Program-made: the position numbers and the translations under genes
The notes under the pieces: model-generated
Database searches by the model: none
What the model was told of the DNA's origin: nothing
What the model saw: only the letters and a program-made list of their open reading frames with translations
Shown: positions 47,207 to 57,900 of the stretch, piece by piece
Position numbering within the stretch: position 1 is the stretch's first letter
How the letters are laid out: the number at the start of each line of letters is the position of its first letter
Source of the DNA: Monocercomonoides exilis
Lineage: Eukaryota; Preaxostyla; Oxymonadida; Polymastigidae
NCBI GenBank assembly: GCA_001643675.2
Contig: LSRY02000030.1
Coordinates: 1,136,001 to 1,200,000 of the forward strand
Direction of reading: 5' to 3'
DNA length: 64,000 bases

Positions 47207-47719
47207 AATTGGTTCTCCTTCTTCTATTTTTAATCTCTTTTTTCATCATTAATCTGTCTTATTCATTCTCTTCATCTTTGAAAGTCCAATCATCAATTTT
47301 CAAATTTTTTTTTAAAAAAAATCAGAACCTATTATTCACATTTTTTAAATTTATATGAAAAAATATTTTTGGTTTTTCTTGATCAAAATTTAAACTTTTT
47401 CAAAGTGGTTATGGGCTCTATTTTTCGAGAAAATGAATACCAATGAAGAAAAATATATTAATGAAGAAAACACATTGTTATAAAATGAGGAATGCATTTT
47501 CGTTTTGGAGAACTCAATTTCATGAAATTTGGCAAGATTTTAAGTACTTGTTAATAGATGAAAAAAAAGTTGTTATGGTTATCTTGAAAGATAATATTCT
47601 TTTGAAATTATCACGAAACTTCTTATTTCGGAAGCTTTATATGATTAACGTTATCAAATTGATAAGAAATTTTAATAACTAATGTGTAAGTTAAAAAATT
47701 TTTTATGTAAATATTCATA
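47207..47719. other. AT-rich spacer
   Basis: No supported feature. A short frame at 47443-47682 has an ATG but ordinary AT-rich composition and no recognisable motif. Confidence 0.5.
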
Positions 47720-47969
47720 ATATGGGTACTAATTTTTGAAAAGTCGCAAATGTTTAATTTTCAAAAAAAAATCAAAAATTTCTAACTTTGTTCAAATTTC
47801 TGTCACAGCTCATGAATCTTCTCATGAATGTTTGAATTATCATTATAAAGAAATGGATTTCATTTTAGTGAAATTTGGTTTGTGTTAACAAACATTTGAG
47901 TAAAATATGAAAATTTTGATTTATTTGAGAATTAAACATTTGCGACTTTTCAAAAATATTTTCCCATAT
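47720..47969. mobile_element. 250 bp inverted-repeat element, family copy 1
   Basis: The ends read ATATGGG followed by TTTTTGAAAAGTCGCAAATG and TTTAATT. The right end is the reverse complement, ending CATTTGCGACTTTTCAAAAA...CCCATAT. A second copy with the same terminal block occurs at 51639-51888. There is no internal coding frame, so this is a MITE or foldback element. Confidence 0.75.
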
Positions 47970-49355
47970 GGAATTATGATAATCACTTCATTTAACAAAT
48001 GGTTAATATTATCAAATGTGAGAATCCTTTTCTATTAAATTTTCGTTGTTTAACCCTTGAAAAATAATTTCTTCACAACTTGTTATTGAAACAAATATTT
48101 CTTTAACATATTTGTTTCCATTTGAATCTTTGAAACGTGTGTAATTCAACATTTCAATTGTTTTACGCTTTAATGTTCAAATAAGACAAGAATGAGAGTG
48201 TGTCATTATTGATTGTGATGTGAATAAGATATATATTTTTATTTTTTTTTTAGCCAACAAAGAAAAAGTAATCTCAGCGAATGGTGGGGATGTGACCAGC
48301 GCTACACCATGTATTTACTAAATTTTTTTGAAAAAAAACGAAAAAAAGAAAAATTCGGTGTTTTGGATTTGTTGAGAAAAAAGTCAAAAATGACATGTTT
48401 ATGATGGAAAAATAAGAACAAAAACAAGAAAATCTCTGGGTTCGCTAGAGCGATCCCGTTTCTTTTTGACTATGATGAACAACCCCCACACACCTTCCAC
48501 TACGCCACTCGCTTCTATTCTGCAATTGATGTGCGGGGCTGGAGGGATAGTGGCGAGGATTGGGAATGAGAGTGCAAACGGAAAAATTTTGCCAAATTGT
48601 ATGAATCAGATAAGAAAACGAATCATAATTTCATAATTATTCGATTGATATTTCAGAAAAACTTTTATTTAAGATAAAATTTTGTGTTTATATCATTTCA
48701 CTTTTTCCAACAAACTCGCTCGTTTTTGTCCTGAGACAAAAACTCTGGTGCAAAAAAAAAGAGGATTTTTGAATGTGCCAGAGAGAGGAGAAAGCAAAAT
48801 AAAATCATAACGAGAGAATGTGATGTGTGCGACTGTTGAGACATGGTGGGATGGATAGAGGTTCTAAATAGCTTCAAAACAAAAATAAGTTGTGAAAAAT
48901 GATGAAAAAAAAGAAGGTCGTTTTTTTGAAAAAACATGACTTTTTTGAGTGGGGAATGAGAGAAAAAGGAAAAAATCGGAAAAATGAATGGGTTAGTTGT
49001 TCGTTTTTTGGGGAAAAATTTGCGATAGTTGTGTCATTGCAAGCTATTCAAAATACTCACTTGCTTTAAGCCTGCGATCCTAAGTCTCGTCGAAAATTCG
49101 CTTCGCTCATTATCTCCTCGACTTTGGTTCTCGGCCGAATGCTTCGCGAGAAATGTTTTCGATTTATTTATTTATTTTTTTTTATTTAATTTTTCAAATC
49201 ATTGCAATCATATTGTTCATATTTATGTTGATATTTTCAAATTTGAATAAATTTTAATTTTTTAAAAAAAATCAAATTTCCCATAAACAATTTTTTTCTT
49301 CATTGCATTTAGGGATCTCATTTTTTTTTGGTGATTTTTTTTATATCAAAATAAA
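47970..49355. other. Spacer with a GC-richer island
   Basis: No gene was recognised. The stretch 48240-48560 is mixed composition and includes a small hairpin-like GGGTTCGCT/AGCGATCCC. The stretch 49060-49160 is clearly GC-richer than its surroundings and is listed separately. Confidence 0.5.
49060..49160. ncRNA. GC-rich island, possible structured RNA or repeat fragment
   Basis: About 100 bp near 50% GC inside DNA of roughly 25% GC. It contains repeated CGCTTCG/GCTTCGCG blocks on both sides of CTCCTCGACTTTGGTTCTCG, which could pair. There is no tRNA A/B-box pair and no match to an RNA that I know. It may equally be a repeat fragment. Confidence 0.15.
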
Positions 49356-50150
49356 ATGTCATCAAAAGACGGAGAGCTGTATTCTGTAGTGCCGCATGCT
49401 TGTTGCAATGAAGAAACAAATAGCAATTTGCCATCTTTTTCATCGCTGTTTTTTCCTTGCATGCAAACAACATTAATGATCAATGATGGAATTGGAACCA
49501 CAAGCTTACATAATGAAGTGAATGTTGCTCGGAATGATGCAGTATCGAATGAAGAATGTTCAAAAAGTGCTCGGAATGATTTATTTTTTATATCAACATC
49601 AAAAAAATACAATTATCAAAAACATCAATCAACTTAATTGCTTGCATCTTCTTCTTCAACTTCTTCTTCTTCTTCCTTAGACAATTTTAACAAAGATCTT
49701 ATTTCCAACAATGATTCTTTTTTCACACCTCACAATATAACTTAAAAAAATAAAAAAAATCATCTGATGATAAAAATAATTCAAAAAATTTGTCAGTTTC
49801 TTAAATTGATAATATAAAAATTTGTGAAAATAAAGATGATGGAGAAATAAAAGATCTATCAAAGGGTAAAGAACTTTGTTAAAAAAAATTTACAGGTTCG
49901 ATAATTAAAAAAATTCGCAAATTTAATTATCAATAAAGAACAAATAAAATCGTCATCATCTTCAACTGAAAATAAACAATCAACAAAAATTAGCAATTCT
50001 TCTTCCTCTTCAAATAAAATTCATCAACAAAAAATTCAATTATCTGATAATTCAATCACTTCTTCAAAACAACTTCCATACAATTCAATTGATTCGAATT
50101 ATAAATTAAATCTGTCATCATCAATTTTTGATGTGAGAAAAATCAGCTAA
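49356..50150 (+). pseudogene. Relic gene with in-frame TAA codons
   Basis: From the ATG at 49356 one frame runs 93 codons to TAA (49635) and then continues with protein-like sequence (LLASSSSTSSSSSLDNFNKD) to a second TAA (49743). The same frame is again clearly coding-like from about 49917 to 50148 (IKSSSSSTENKQS; KIHQQKIQLSDNSI; LSSSIFDVRKIS). Between 49746 and 49910 a different frame reads better (KKSSDDKNNSKNLS; ICENKDDGEIKDLS), which implies a frameshift or a short intron. No TGA or TAG interrupts the main frame. The composition is Ser/Asn/Lys-rich, with no known domain. Confidence 0.5.
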
Positions 50151-50229
50151 GATATCAACTAATCTCATGAACCAAAAACAATCTTTGCTTTTAAAAAAAG
50201 AATGCAATACAAATGGTGCAAAATATATA

Positions 50230-50515
50230 ACTTCATGCATTTTCATCGAACATTTATGCACTTTTCATTGACATATTTAGATCAAAAAAACACATTTATA
50301 ATAGGTCCATATTCTGACTTTCGTGAAATGTCACAATACCTTTTTTTTTTTATTTCTATGATACCTGTTTTCGGATATGAAAATAAAATGTATTTTGAAA
50401 TCTGAGAAGGTGAAACAAAGTTATGAGTGAAGCAAATTTTCAATGCCGTACGCAAAAAATGCTTGAAAATCCATATTTTTCCCCATTTGCTGAAAATTGC
50501 GAAGTTTAAAATTAT
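50230..50515 (+). repeat. Dispersed repeat, copy 2 (partner at 7560-7845)
   Basis: Same ordered blocks as the copy 43 kb upstream (see 7560-7845), with indels in the central T-rich stretch. It lies between two relic genes. Confidence 0.55.
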
Positions 50516-50610
50516 ATTTTTCCAAAACATGGAATTTCTGAAATCAGGTTATTCAAATACATAATAAAACATTTTTTAACATTAATTAAATAAATGAACC
50601 ATTATCATAC

Positions 50611-51630
50611 ATGAATATTAATGATGTTACAGGAGAAGTTTTGAAATCTTTGAATTTGCATTCTCCAGCTAGTAAATATTTTTGTGACACTTCCCCAAGA
50701 AGTGTATATCAAACCCCTTTTTTGTTTTCTGTGGTATTGCGAACATTTGACAGAGAAACATTTGAACCTTATCTTCAAACAGGCTTTCCAATTAGCAAGG
50801 AGAAGAAAAAAACACAAGTTTTGTTGTATGCCGTGTTTATTTCCTTCTGCAGAAAATTCAAACATGAGCCTTGACTTTTTAACATGTATACTGTGTACGG
50901 CTTTATCAAACTGTTTGGAGCTGCAGTTGGATATTCAATAAAAAGTTCGAGAGATTTAATTCATCCGTCATAGAAAATATTTTTCATGGTATCGAACAAA
51001 AGAGTTTGTTTCGCATAAAGTCAGAAAGACTGCATTGCTTGTTATTGATGAAATTATTTATCAAAGTGATCAAATGTTAGATAACGATGAGCTGGAGAAG
51101 TTTCATAGCGTCTCCAAGTATTGAGAACCACAAATCGTTCGAGACTTTGAAAAATCCTTTCTTGTATACCAGAATGAACAGTGGAAAAGCCAAGAGAGGC
51201 TTCTCTGTTTCTTTTTGCTCTTGACACGTATGCAAGAAGTCTGACATGCTCCAGAATTCGTCTGCGGGATATTGCCAGAGTGTTTTCCAAAGACGGTTCA
51301 TCATTTGTCAAAGTCACAATCAATTTGGCATACGGAAAGGGCATTAGAAATGATGATCACTGTGTCACCGTTGAAGGTTACATCAAAGGAAAAAACAATC
51401 TGAACGTGATATGGATGTTGGAGGAGAATAGAAAAATCCTTAATGGATTATATTTGATTTTATTCGACAATTGGAATTTGGGAGAACTTGGATCTCATTT
51501 CTTTAAGGGAAAAAAATAATTTGTGACAAGAGATTCGATGTTCAAGCCGACTGAAAGTGAAGCTGAAAAAGAAAAAAGTTACAATTTTGTTCTTTGTATT
51601 CTTGGTATAAATGCTGCAATAAGTTATTAA
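50611..51630 (+). pseudogene. Decayed tyrosine recombinase
   Basis: Fragments in three frames follow the layout of the intact recombinase at 53331-54869. The N-terminal part (50611-50870: TPFLFSVVLRTFDRETFEPY, KKKTQVLLYAVFISFCRKFK) ends in TGA. The core-binding helices (FIKLFGAAVGYSIKSSRDLI; then VIENIFHGIEQKSLFRIK) are in shifted frames. The catalytic-domain part lies at 51181-51516: TYARSLTCSRIRLRD around the first catalytic Arg, then VKVTINLAYGKGIRNDDHCV, which resembles the beta-sheet Lys/His region. An in-frame TAA at 51517 is followed by further matching sequence (FVTRDSMFKPTESEAEKEKS) to a TAA at 51628. With frameshifts and stops it cannot make the full enzyme from standard translation. 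Confidence 0.6.
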
Positions 51631-51638
51631 AATTCGAG

Positions 51639-51888
51639 ATATTTGAGTATTTTTTTTTGAAAAGTCGCAAATGTTTATTTTCCATATAAATTAAAAATTT
51701 CTTGTTTTGCTGAAATTTATATTTACACTCACGAAACTACACTAAAATGGATGTTCAAACTTGACCATGCCATCATTCACTTTTCAGTGAAGGTTCGTGA
51801 GTGCAAACAGAAATTTCAGCAAAATAATAAATTTCAGATTTACTAGAAAATTATACGTTTTGGACTTTTCAAAAAGAATAACCCATAT
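51639..51888. mobile_element. 250 bp inverted-repeat element, family copy 2
   Basis: The left end holds TTTTTGAAAAGTCGCAAATG and the right end CTTTTCAAAAAG...AACCCATAT, matching the termini of the copy at 47720-47969. The whole element is close to a palindrome: TTTTGCTGAAATTT with TTTCAGCAAAA, and ACTCACGAA with TTCGTGAGTG. The left end is slightly degraded. It begins 8 bp after the decayed recombinase. Confidence 0.75.
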
Positions 51889-52049
51889 TGGAAAGTATTA
51901 AAGAGTTTTGGAAACTGCTTTCAATTGTGCAATCATGAAGCAAAAAGGCGCCTTGGAGGGAAAGCGAATGATCAAAACAATATAAACTTTATTTAAAGAA
52001 ACTTTACTGATTTTCCAAATGAAGTTTCGGAGTCAAATGTTCCCACTGA

Positions 52050-52721
52050 ACAAAACTGGAAAAAAAATCAGCCATATTTCATAACATTAACATAAAGAAA
52101 ATCGAATGGAAAGCGGAGAGCATTATGGATGAATTCAGATTATTTGTAAGCAAATAATTTAATTTGATTGTTTCAACATGCAAATCCAAATTTTTTCTAT
52201 CAAAATATCAGCAAATGACAGCCAGAAAAAACATTCAACGTTATCACATACAATAAAACAAAAATGAAACAATACTTCAAACTTGCATGAAGTTCATATC
52301 AAACAAATTTATTGAAGGAGGTTGTGATATTGAATCACAAGCATATCAGTTTTTGAATTCAATTCCAGATATTTTGGATGGAAGGATTCAATTGGAGGTG
52401 AAATCTTTCACACCAAAAATCAAAGTCAAAGAAAAAAGAGAGATAAACCCAATTATGAAATGCTCATCTGGAATTAAGTGGGCGAGATTTGAAGATGATA
52501 TTTTAATAAGTGGAGTTCTTGAAGGAAAAACTTTTGATAAAATTAGCGAAGAATAGAAGATCAGATCTGCTAATTCCTGCAGTGACCGTGTTCAAAATAT
52601 TCAAAAGAAAATGAAAAAGATAGAAAACATTGTTGACTTCGACAACATTACTCCTGAAGTTCTAAAATATTTGGAAGATGATGTTCATAATGCTTTAATT
52701 TCTGAATCGGAAGATTGTTGA
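52050..52721 (+). pseudogene. Myb/SANT-like relic with in-frame TAA/TAG
   Basis: One frame from 52050 to a TGA at 52719 is coding-like throughout but contains TAA (52155), TAA (52254) and TAG (52554). The part from the ATG at 52287 includes KWARFEDDILISGVLEGKTF, then KIS-EE-stop-KIRSANSCSDRVQN. This fits the two conserved halves of a Myb/SANT helix-turn-helix (W-x-x-x-ED-x-I/L, then R-S-A-x-S-C-x-x-R). The TAG falls between its helices, where a residue is needed. It is either a pseudogene or a gene read with reassigned TAA/TAG. Confidence 0.5.
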
Positions 52722-53078
52722 GAAGAAAGTTAAAATTATAAAGTTTTTTGGAAATGTGATTTCACTGAGAATTATTCTGTTATTATTTTGATAATGTTGA
52801 TAAAAAAAATTGACCCACTTCTATTCAATACTGTGGATAATTTCATTTTTATTGACAAATAATAATCTGGTATTATGTCAATGTGCTATTAATAAAAGTG
52901 TTCATATCGAATGAAAGCTTGTTTAATGTTTGAATGAATTTTTTTCAAACAACTTCAATGAAATTATTATCTTTTTCATATCCAGTTTATATTCTTGATT
53001 TTCACACATTTATCAGTTCGTTTCTTGAGAGTTATGAACGCATATAGTCAATATTTGTAATATTGGTGATTATTTTAA

Positions 53079-53100
53079 GGTTAGGTTAGGGTTAGGGTTT
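53079..53100 (+). repeat. Short interstitial telomeric patch
   Basis: GGTTAGGTTAGGGTTAGGGT, about three TTAGG/TTAGGG units on the plus strand, 231 bp upstream of the recombinase ATG and in the same orientation as the long array at 54862-54965. Confidence 0.85.
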
Positions 53101-53330
53101 ACTCAATTCACAACCCGATGGTCCCGGCTAAATTGCATTTTTTGAATGAATTAAAGAATTTTGAAATTTGATACATGTTCAATAATTTTCATTAATCAAT
53201 ATTATACACATTTTTTGTTATCGTCAATTATTTACATCATATTCATGTGTACCATAATAAATATTTCTAATTTCTGATTTTGAATTTTTTTATATTCGTA
53301 TCGAGTGACATTCACTGATTGCTGTTACAA

Positions 53331-54869
53331 ATGAGTTTATTAATTCCAGCATATGCAATTTCTGCATCGTCTTATTTGAAAAGCAATTCATCTCAGAACA
53401 TTCAAAACGATTTGCAATCTTTCGTTCAACCTGTTCAATCTCAAGTTTGTTTCCTTCAACATTAAAGTTTTAGAATTATTGTGTGCTAATTCAACACATA
53501 TTTAACAATAAATATCATACAGGAATCATCTGAACAAATTTCGACACCTTCAAAAAACTCAGCTATTTGTAATGAAAAAGAAAAGGTTTGCTCTTCAGGC
53601 AAACATTATATGTTATTTTGATATGAATTACTAATTCTGTTTTATCTTTCTTGTAAATAGAAAGAATATCATGAGGAGAAAACAAAGACTTCTTCAATTA
53701 ATGACGAATTTGTGAGTAAAAAAGAAATAGCCAAAAAAATGATCAACCTTGTTCAACAGTTATTAACTCCCTCAAAGACACGAACACCAGATATGAAAAA
53801 GCGATGTGAGCTGAAAAGAACATCAACAGGAACATTAAGAAAAAATCTTGGAGAAAAAACAACATCGTTTGGCACACCAGAATTTCATTCAACAATCGCA
53901 GCAAGCACACACAGCCAAGTCAATGAGCCAACGAAATCGGTTGATGTTGTGATGACACCAACAATGACGAGAGTTTTTGTTGACACTTATAAAACGCAGC
54001 TGCCGGAAGAACAAAAGACTTGCGGAAAAAAGGATGATGACGAAAGCGAAGATACTGCAGAGGACGATTCAGAAGGAGATTTAATGGAGCCCTATGATGA
54101 TTCTGAATATTTGGAGGATGAAATTGTCGAAGAAGATGATAATGAAATTGATGAATTAGATAACGAATCGATCAACCAGATTTTAGCAAATATTAGTGAA
54201 GAATGTGATGATCACCGAGAGTGTGTTGCATGTGTTGATAAACAATATAACAAAAGTGACATTCCATCAAATAGTTGCATGCCTTCAGGAAGTAATTCAA
54301 CTGAGAATGAGAACGATTTGAAGAAATCCAAAAATAATTCCCAGTTCAAAAGACCAACCAGAATGGATGTTGCGCTTGAAAGAGTTGGAAAAGAGGGAGC
54401 AATGAAGTATCTGAGCACAGCTCCACTTTGGTCAATTTCTACGGTTAAGAAACATGCATGGGTAGGGAGATTGTTGGAAAGGTGGTGTGAGAAAGTTGAA
54501 AGAAAAGTGTGGCCGTTGGAATGGAATGTGGCCAGAGGGTTTGTGCTGTTTTGTGGAAAGGAGTGCAAGTATTCACTCACCTCCATTGTCCACGTTATTG
54601 TCCCCTCAATAAAAAGAATGAGTATTGAAAAAAGAAGCAGAAAGTTGAACAAGAAAACAGTTGCTGCTATGAATGATGCGATTCGCTTCCTCAGATATGA
54701 CAAAGAGGTAAAAAAGAGAGGAAAGGAGAGGGAGCCAGCGTTGTTGCTTGATGTAGAAAGGGTGATAAGTTTTATTCCCAATGTTCTTGACTCAAAAGAG
54801 ATGGAGGCGGCGATGTACCTTATGTCAGTGCAAACAGGTGCGAGAGCAATTACTCTCAAACTAGGTTAG
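53331..54869 (+). CDS. Tyrosine recombinase/integrase, truncated by telomeric repeats
   Basis: Exons 53331-53444, 53523-53585 and 53661-54869 join in phase 0. Introns are 78 and 75 nt, with donors GTTTGT and GTTTGC. They give 461 residues: an acidic/Ser N-terminal region, a core-binding helical domain (ARGFVLFCGKECKYSL; IKRMSIEKRSRKLNKKTVAA) and the start of the catalytic domain, LMSVQTGARAITLKL. TGAR is the first catalytic Arg block of phage-integrase-type recombinases (Arg about 454). Everything after it, including the Lys, H-x-x-R and nucleophile Tyr, is absent, because the frame enters (TTAGGG)n and stops at its first TAG (54867). These enzymes mobilise DNA by strand exchange. This copy cannot be active alone. 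A decayed relative lies 2 kb upstream. Confidence 0.75.
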
Positions 54870-54965
54870 GGTTAGGGTTAGGGTTAGGGTTAGGGTTAGG
54901 GTTAGGGTTAGGGTTAGGGTTAGGGTTAGGGTTAGGGTTAGGGTTAGGTTAGGTTAGGGTTAGGG
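54862..54965 (+). repeat. Telomeric (TTAGGG)n array
   Basis: About 17 units, perfect in the centre, with TTAGG variants near the right end (about 54943-54955). The G-rich strand runs left to right, the orientation of a right-hand chromosome end, yet at least 9 kb of satellite follows. The left border lies inside the recombinase coding sequence. The right border merges into the first satellite monomer. Confidence 0.95.
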
Positions 54966-57900
54966 GACCAACTGTGCATGATGGAAGTGCTGGAGGTTAG
55001 CACATGTTATCATCAACACATTGTACATAATTTTAGTATCATTTTGACATCAAATTTTGACAAGAACCTTCGATTATCACTTTTTGTAAGAAGTCCTAAG
55101 AAAAGTGTATTTTTGAGTGATTTGATACAACACATTAGTGAAACTATGAATTTGTATTTTGTTTATAAGTCATGTTTTTCATCCATAATAAGTGTATGGC
55201 AAGTTACATAGCATTATATATCAAAATAACCATCGATTTTTGTCAATGAAGAAAAAATAAAAAATAATTTATATCTCAATGGGAAGAATGATTTGGAGGG
55301 AGATATTATACCAGTGTGCTAGTTGTGTGTTGTGTGTAATAATGCGATATAAGAGAAAAAATAATAAAATAAAAAAAGAACCGGTTATTTCAGAATTGGG
55401 CTGAAAAAAACTAAGTCAGTACTATGAACAGATTTTGTAATTTTGATGAAAAAATAAAAGTTGAGATTTTGGCTGCAGTGCAACAATCCATGGGTTTCCC
55501 CTTCATCCCACCGACACCTCCTTCTCAAATTCGATTTTATGTGTCAAATTTCTAATATATTGCTATTATTCGAACCTAAAAATATTCATTTTTTTAATAA
55601 AAATATTTTTTATAAAAATATCAAAAATAGGTTGCAGTTAAAGGGTGTTGAAATTCGCCTTTTTTCCCCCCAACAAATATTAACAATTAATTATCACAAA
55701 ATTATCAATCAATTTTTCTATCATGAGATATGAAGATATTTGATTTTCAGTGAAATATCAGTCAAAAGTCAAATGATTGTCTTAAAGATTAAGACATGCC
55801 TGTGTTTATAGAATAAACTTGTATTAATGATACTATGTCAGGGTTATGGAGTGTGGTATTACTCTATTATTGACTACCATTTGGAATTTATCATTCCTGA
55901 ATCCAGGGAAAAAAAAATATTTTTTATGATTTTTCAGTCATTTTTTGGCAAAAAATTTGCCTAACCCTCGAATTTCATCGGGGGTCCCTGAGAGATAAGC
56001 GATATATTATTCTTGGTTATTGTTAGGGGACCAACTGTGCATGATGGAAGTGCTGGAGGTTAGCACATGTTATCATCAACACATTGTACATAATTTTAGT
56101 ATCATTTTGACATCAAATTTTGACAAGAACCTTCGATTATCACTTTTTGTAAGAAGTCCTAAGAAAAGTGTATTTTTGAGTGATTTGATACAACACATTA
56201 GTGAAACTATGAATTTGTATTTTGTTTATAAGTCATGTTTTTCATCCATAATAAGTGTATGGCAAGTTACATAGCATTATATATCAAAATAACCATCGAT
56301 TTTTGTCAATGAAGAAAAAATAAAAAATAATTTATATCTCAATGGGAAGAATGATTTGGAGGGAGATATTATACCAGTGTGCTAGTTGTGTGTTGTGTGT
56401 AATAATGCGATATAAGAGAAAAAATAATAAAATAAAAAAAGAACCGGTTATTTCAGAATTGGGCTGAAAAAAACTAAGTCAGTACTATGAACAGATTTTG
56501 TAATTTTGATGAAAAAATAAAAGTTGAGATTTTGGCTGCAGTGCAACAATCCATGGGTTTCCCCTTCATCCCACCGACACCTCCTTCTCAAATTCGATTT
56601 TATGTGTCAAATTTCTAATATATTGCTATTATTCGAACCTAAAAATATTCATTTTTTTAATAAAAATATTTTTTATAAAAATATCAAAAATAGGTTGCAG
56701 TTAAAGGGTGTTGAAATTCGCCTTTTTTCCCCCCAACAAATATTAACAATTAATTATCACAAAATTATCAATCAATTTTTCTATCATGAGATATGAAGAT
56801 ATTTGATTTTCAGTGAAATATCAGTCAAAAGTCAAATGATTGTCTTAAAGATTAAGACATGCCTGTGTTTATAGAATAAACTTGTATTAATGATACTATG
56901 TCAGGGTTATGGAGTGTGGTATTACTCTATTATTGACTACCATTTGGAATTTATCATTCCTGAATCCAGGGAAAAAAAAATATTTTTTATGATTTTTCAG
57001 TCATTTTTGGCAAAAATTTGCCTAACCCTCGAATTTCATCGGGGGTCCCTGAGAGATAAGCGATATATTATTCTTGGTTATTGTTAGGGGACCAACTGTG
57101 CATGATGGAAGTGCTGGAGGTTAGCACATGTTATCATCAACACATTGTACATAATTTTAGTATCATTTTGACATCAAATTTTGACAAGAACCTTCGATTA
57201 TCACTTTTTGTAAGAAGTCCTAAGAAAAGTGTATTTTTGAGTGATTTGATACAACACATTAGTGAAACTATGAATTTGTATTTTGTTTATAAGTCATGTT
57301 TTTCATCCATAATAAGTGTATGGCAAGTTACATAGCATTATATATCAAAATAACCATCGATTTTTGTCAATGAAGAAAAAATAAAAAATAATTTATATCT
57401 CAATGGGAAGAATGATTTGGAGGGAGATATTATACCAGTGTGCTAGTTGTGTGTTGTGTGTAATAATGCGATATAAGAGAAAAAATAATAAAATAAAAAA
57501 GAACCGGTTATTTCAGAATTGGGCTGAAAAAACTAAGTCAGTACTATGAACAGATTTTGTAATTTTGATGAAAAAATAAAAGTTGAGATTTTGGCTGCAG
57601 TGCAACAATCCATGGGTTTCCCCTTCATCCCACCGACACCTCCTTCTCAAATTCGATTTTATGTGTCAAATTTCTAATATATTGCTATTATTCGAACCTA
57701 AAAATATTCATTTTTTAATAAAAATATTTTTATAAAAATATCAAAAATAGGTTGCAGTTAAAGGGTGTTGAAATTCGCCTTTTTCCCCCAACAAATATTA
57801 ACAATTAATTATCACAAAATTATCAATCAATTTTTCTATCATGAGATATGAAGATATTTGATTTTCAGTGAAATATCAGTCAAAAGTCAAATGATTGTCT

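Noticed and set aside
46732-47233. 158 aa and 116 aa plus-strand frames of Arg/Lys then Leu or Phe repeats
   Set aside because: Translation of GAA and TTC microsatellites, not protein-like outside the tracts.
48240-48560. tRNA-like GGGTTCG block
   Set aside because: No matching A box, acceptor stem or cloverleaf spacing could be built around it.
50950-51130. Helicase-like LLVIDEI motif in one frame
   Set aside because: A single Walker-B-like string. The overlapping frames fit the core-binding region of the decayed recombinase better.
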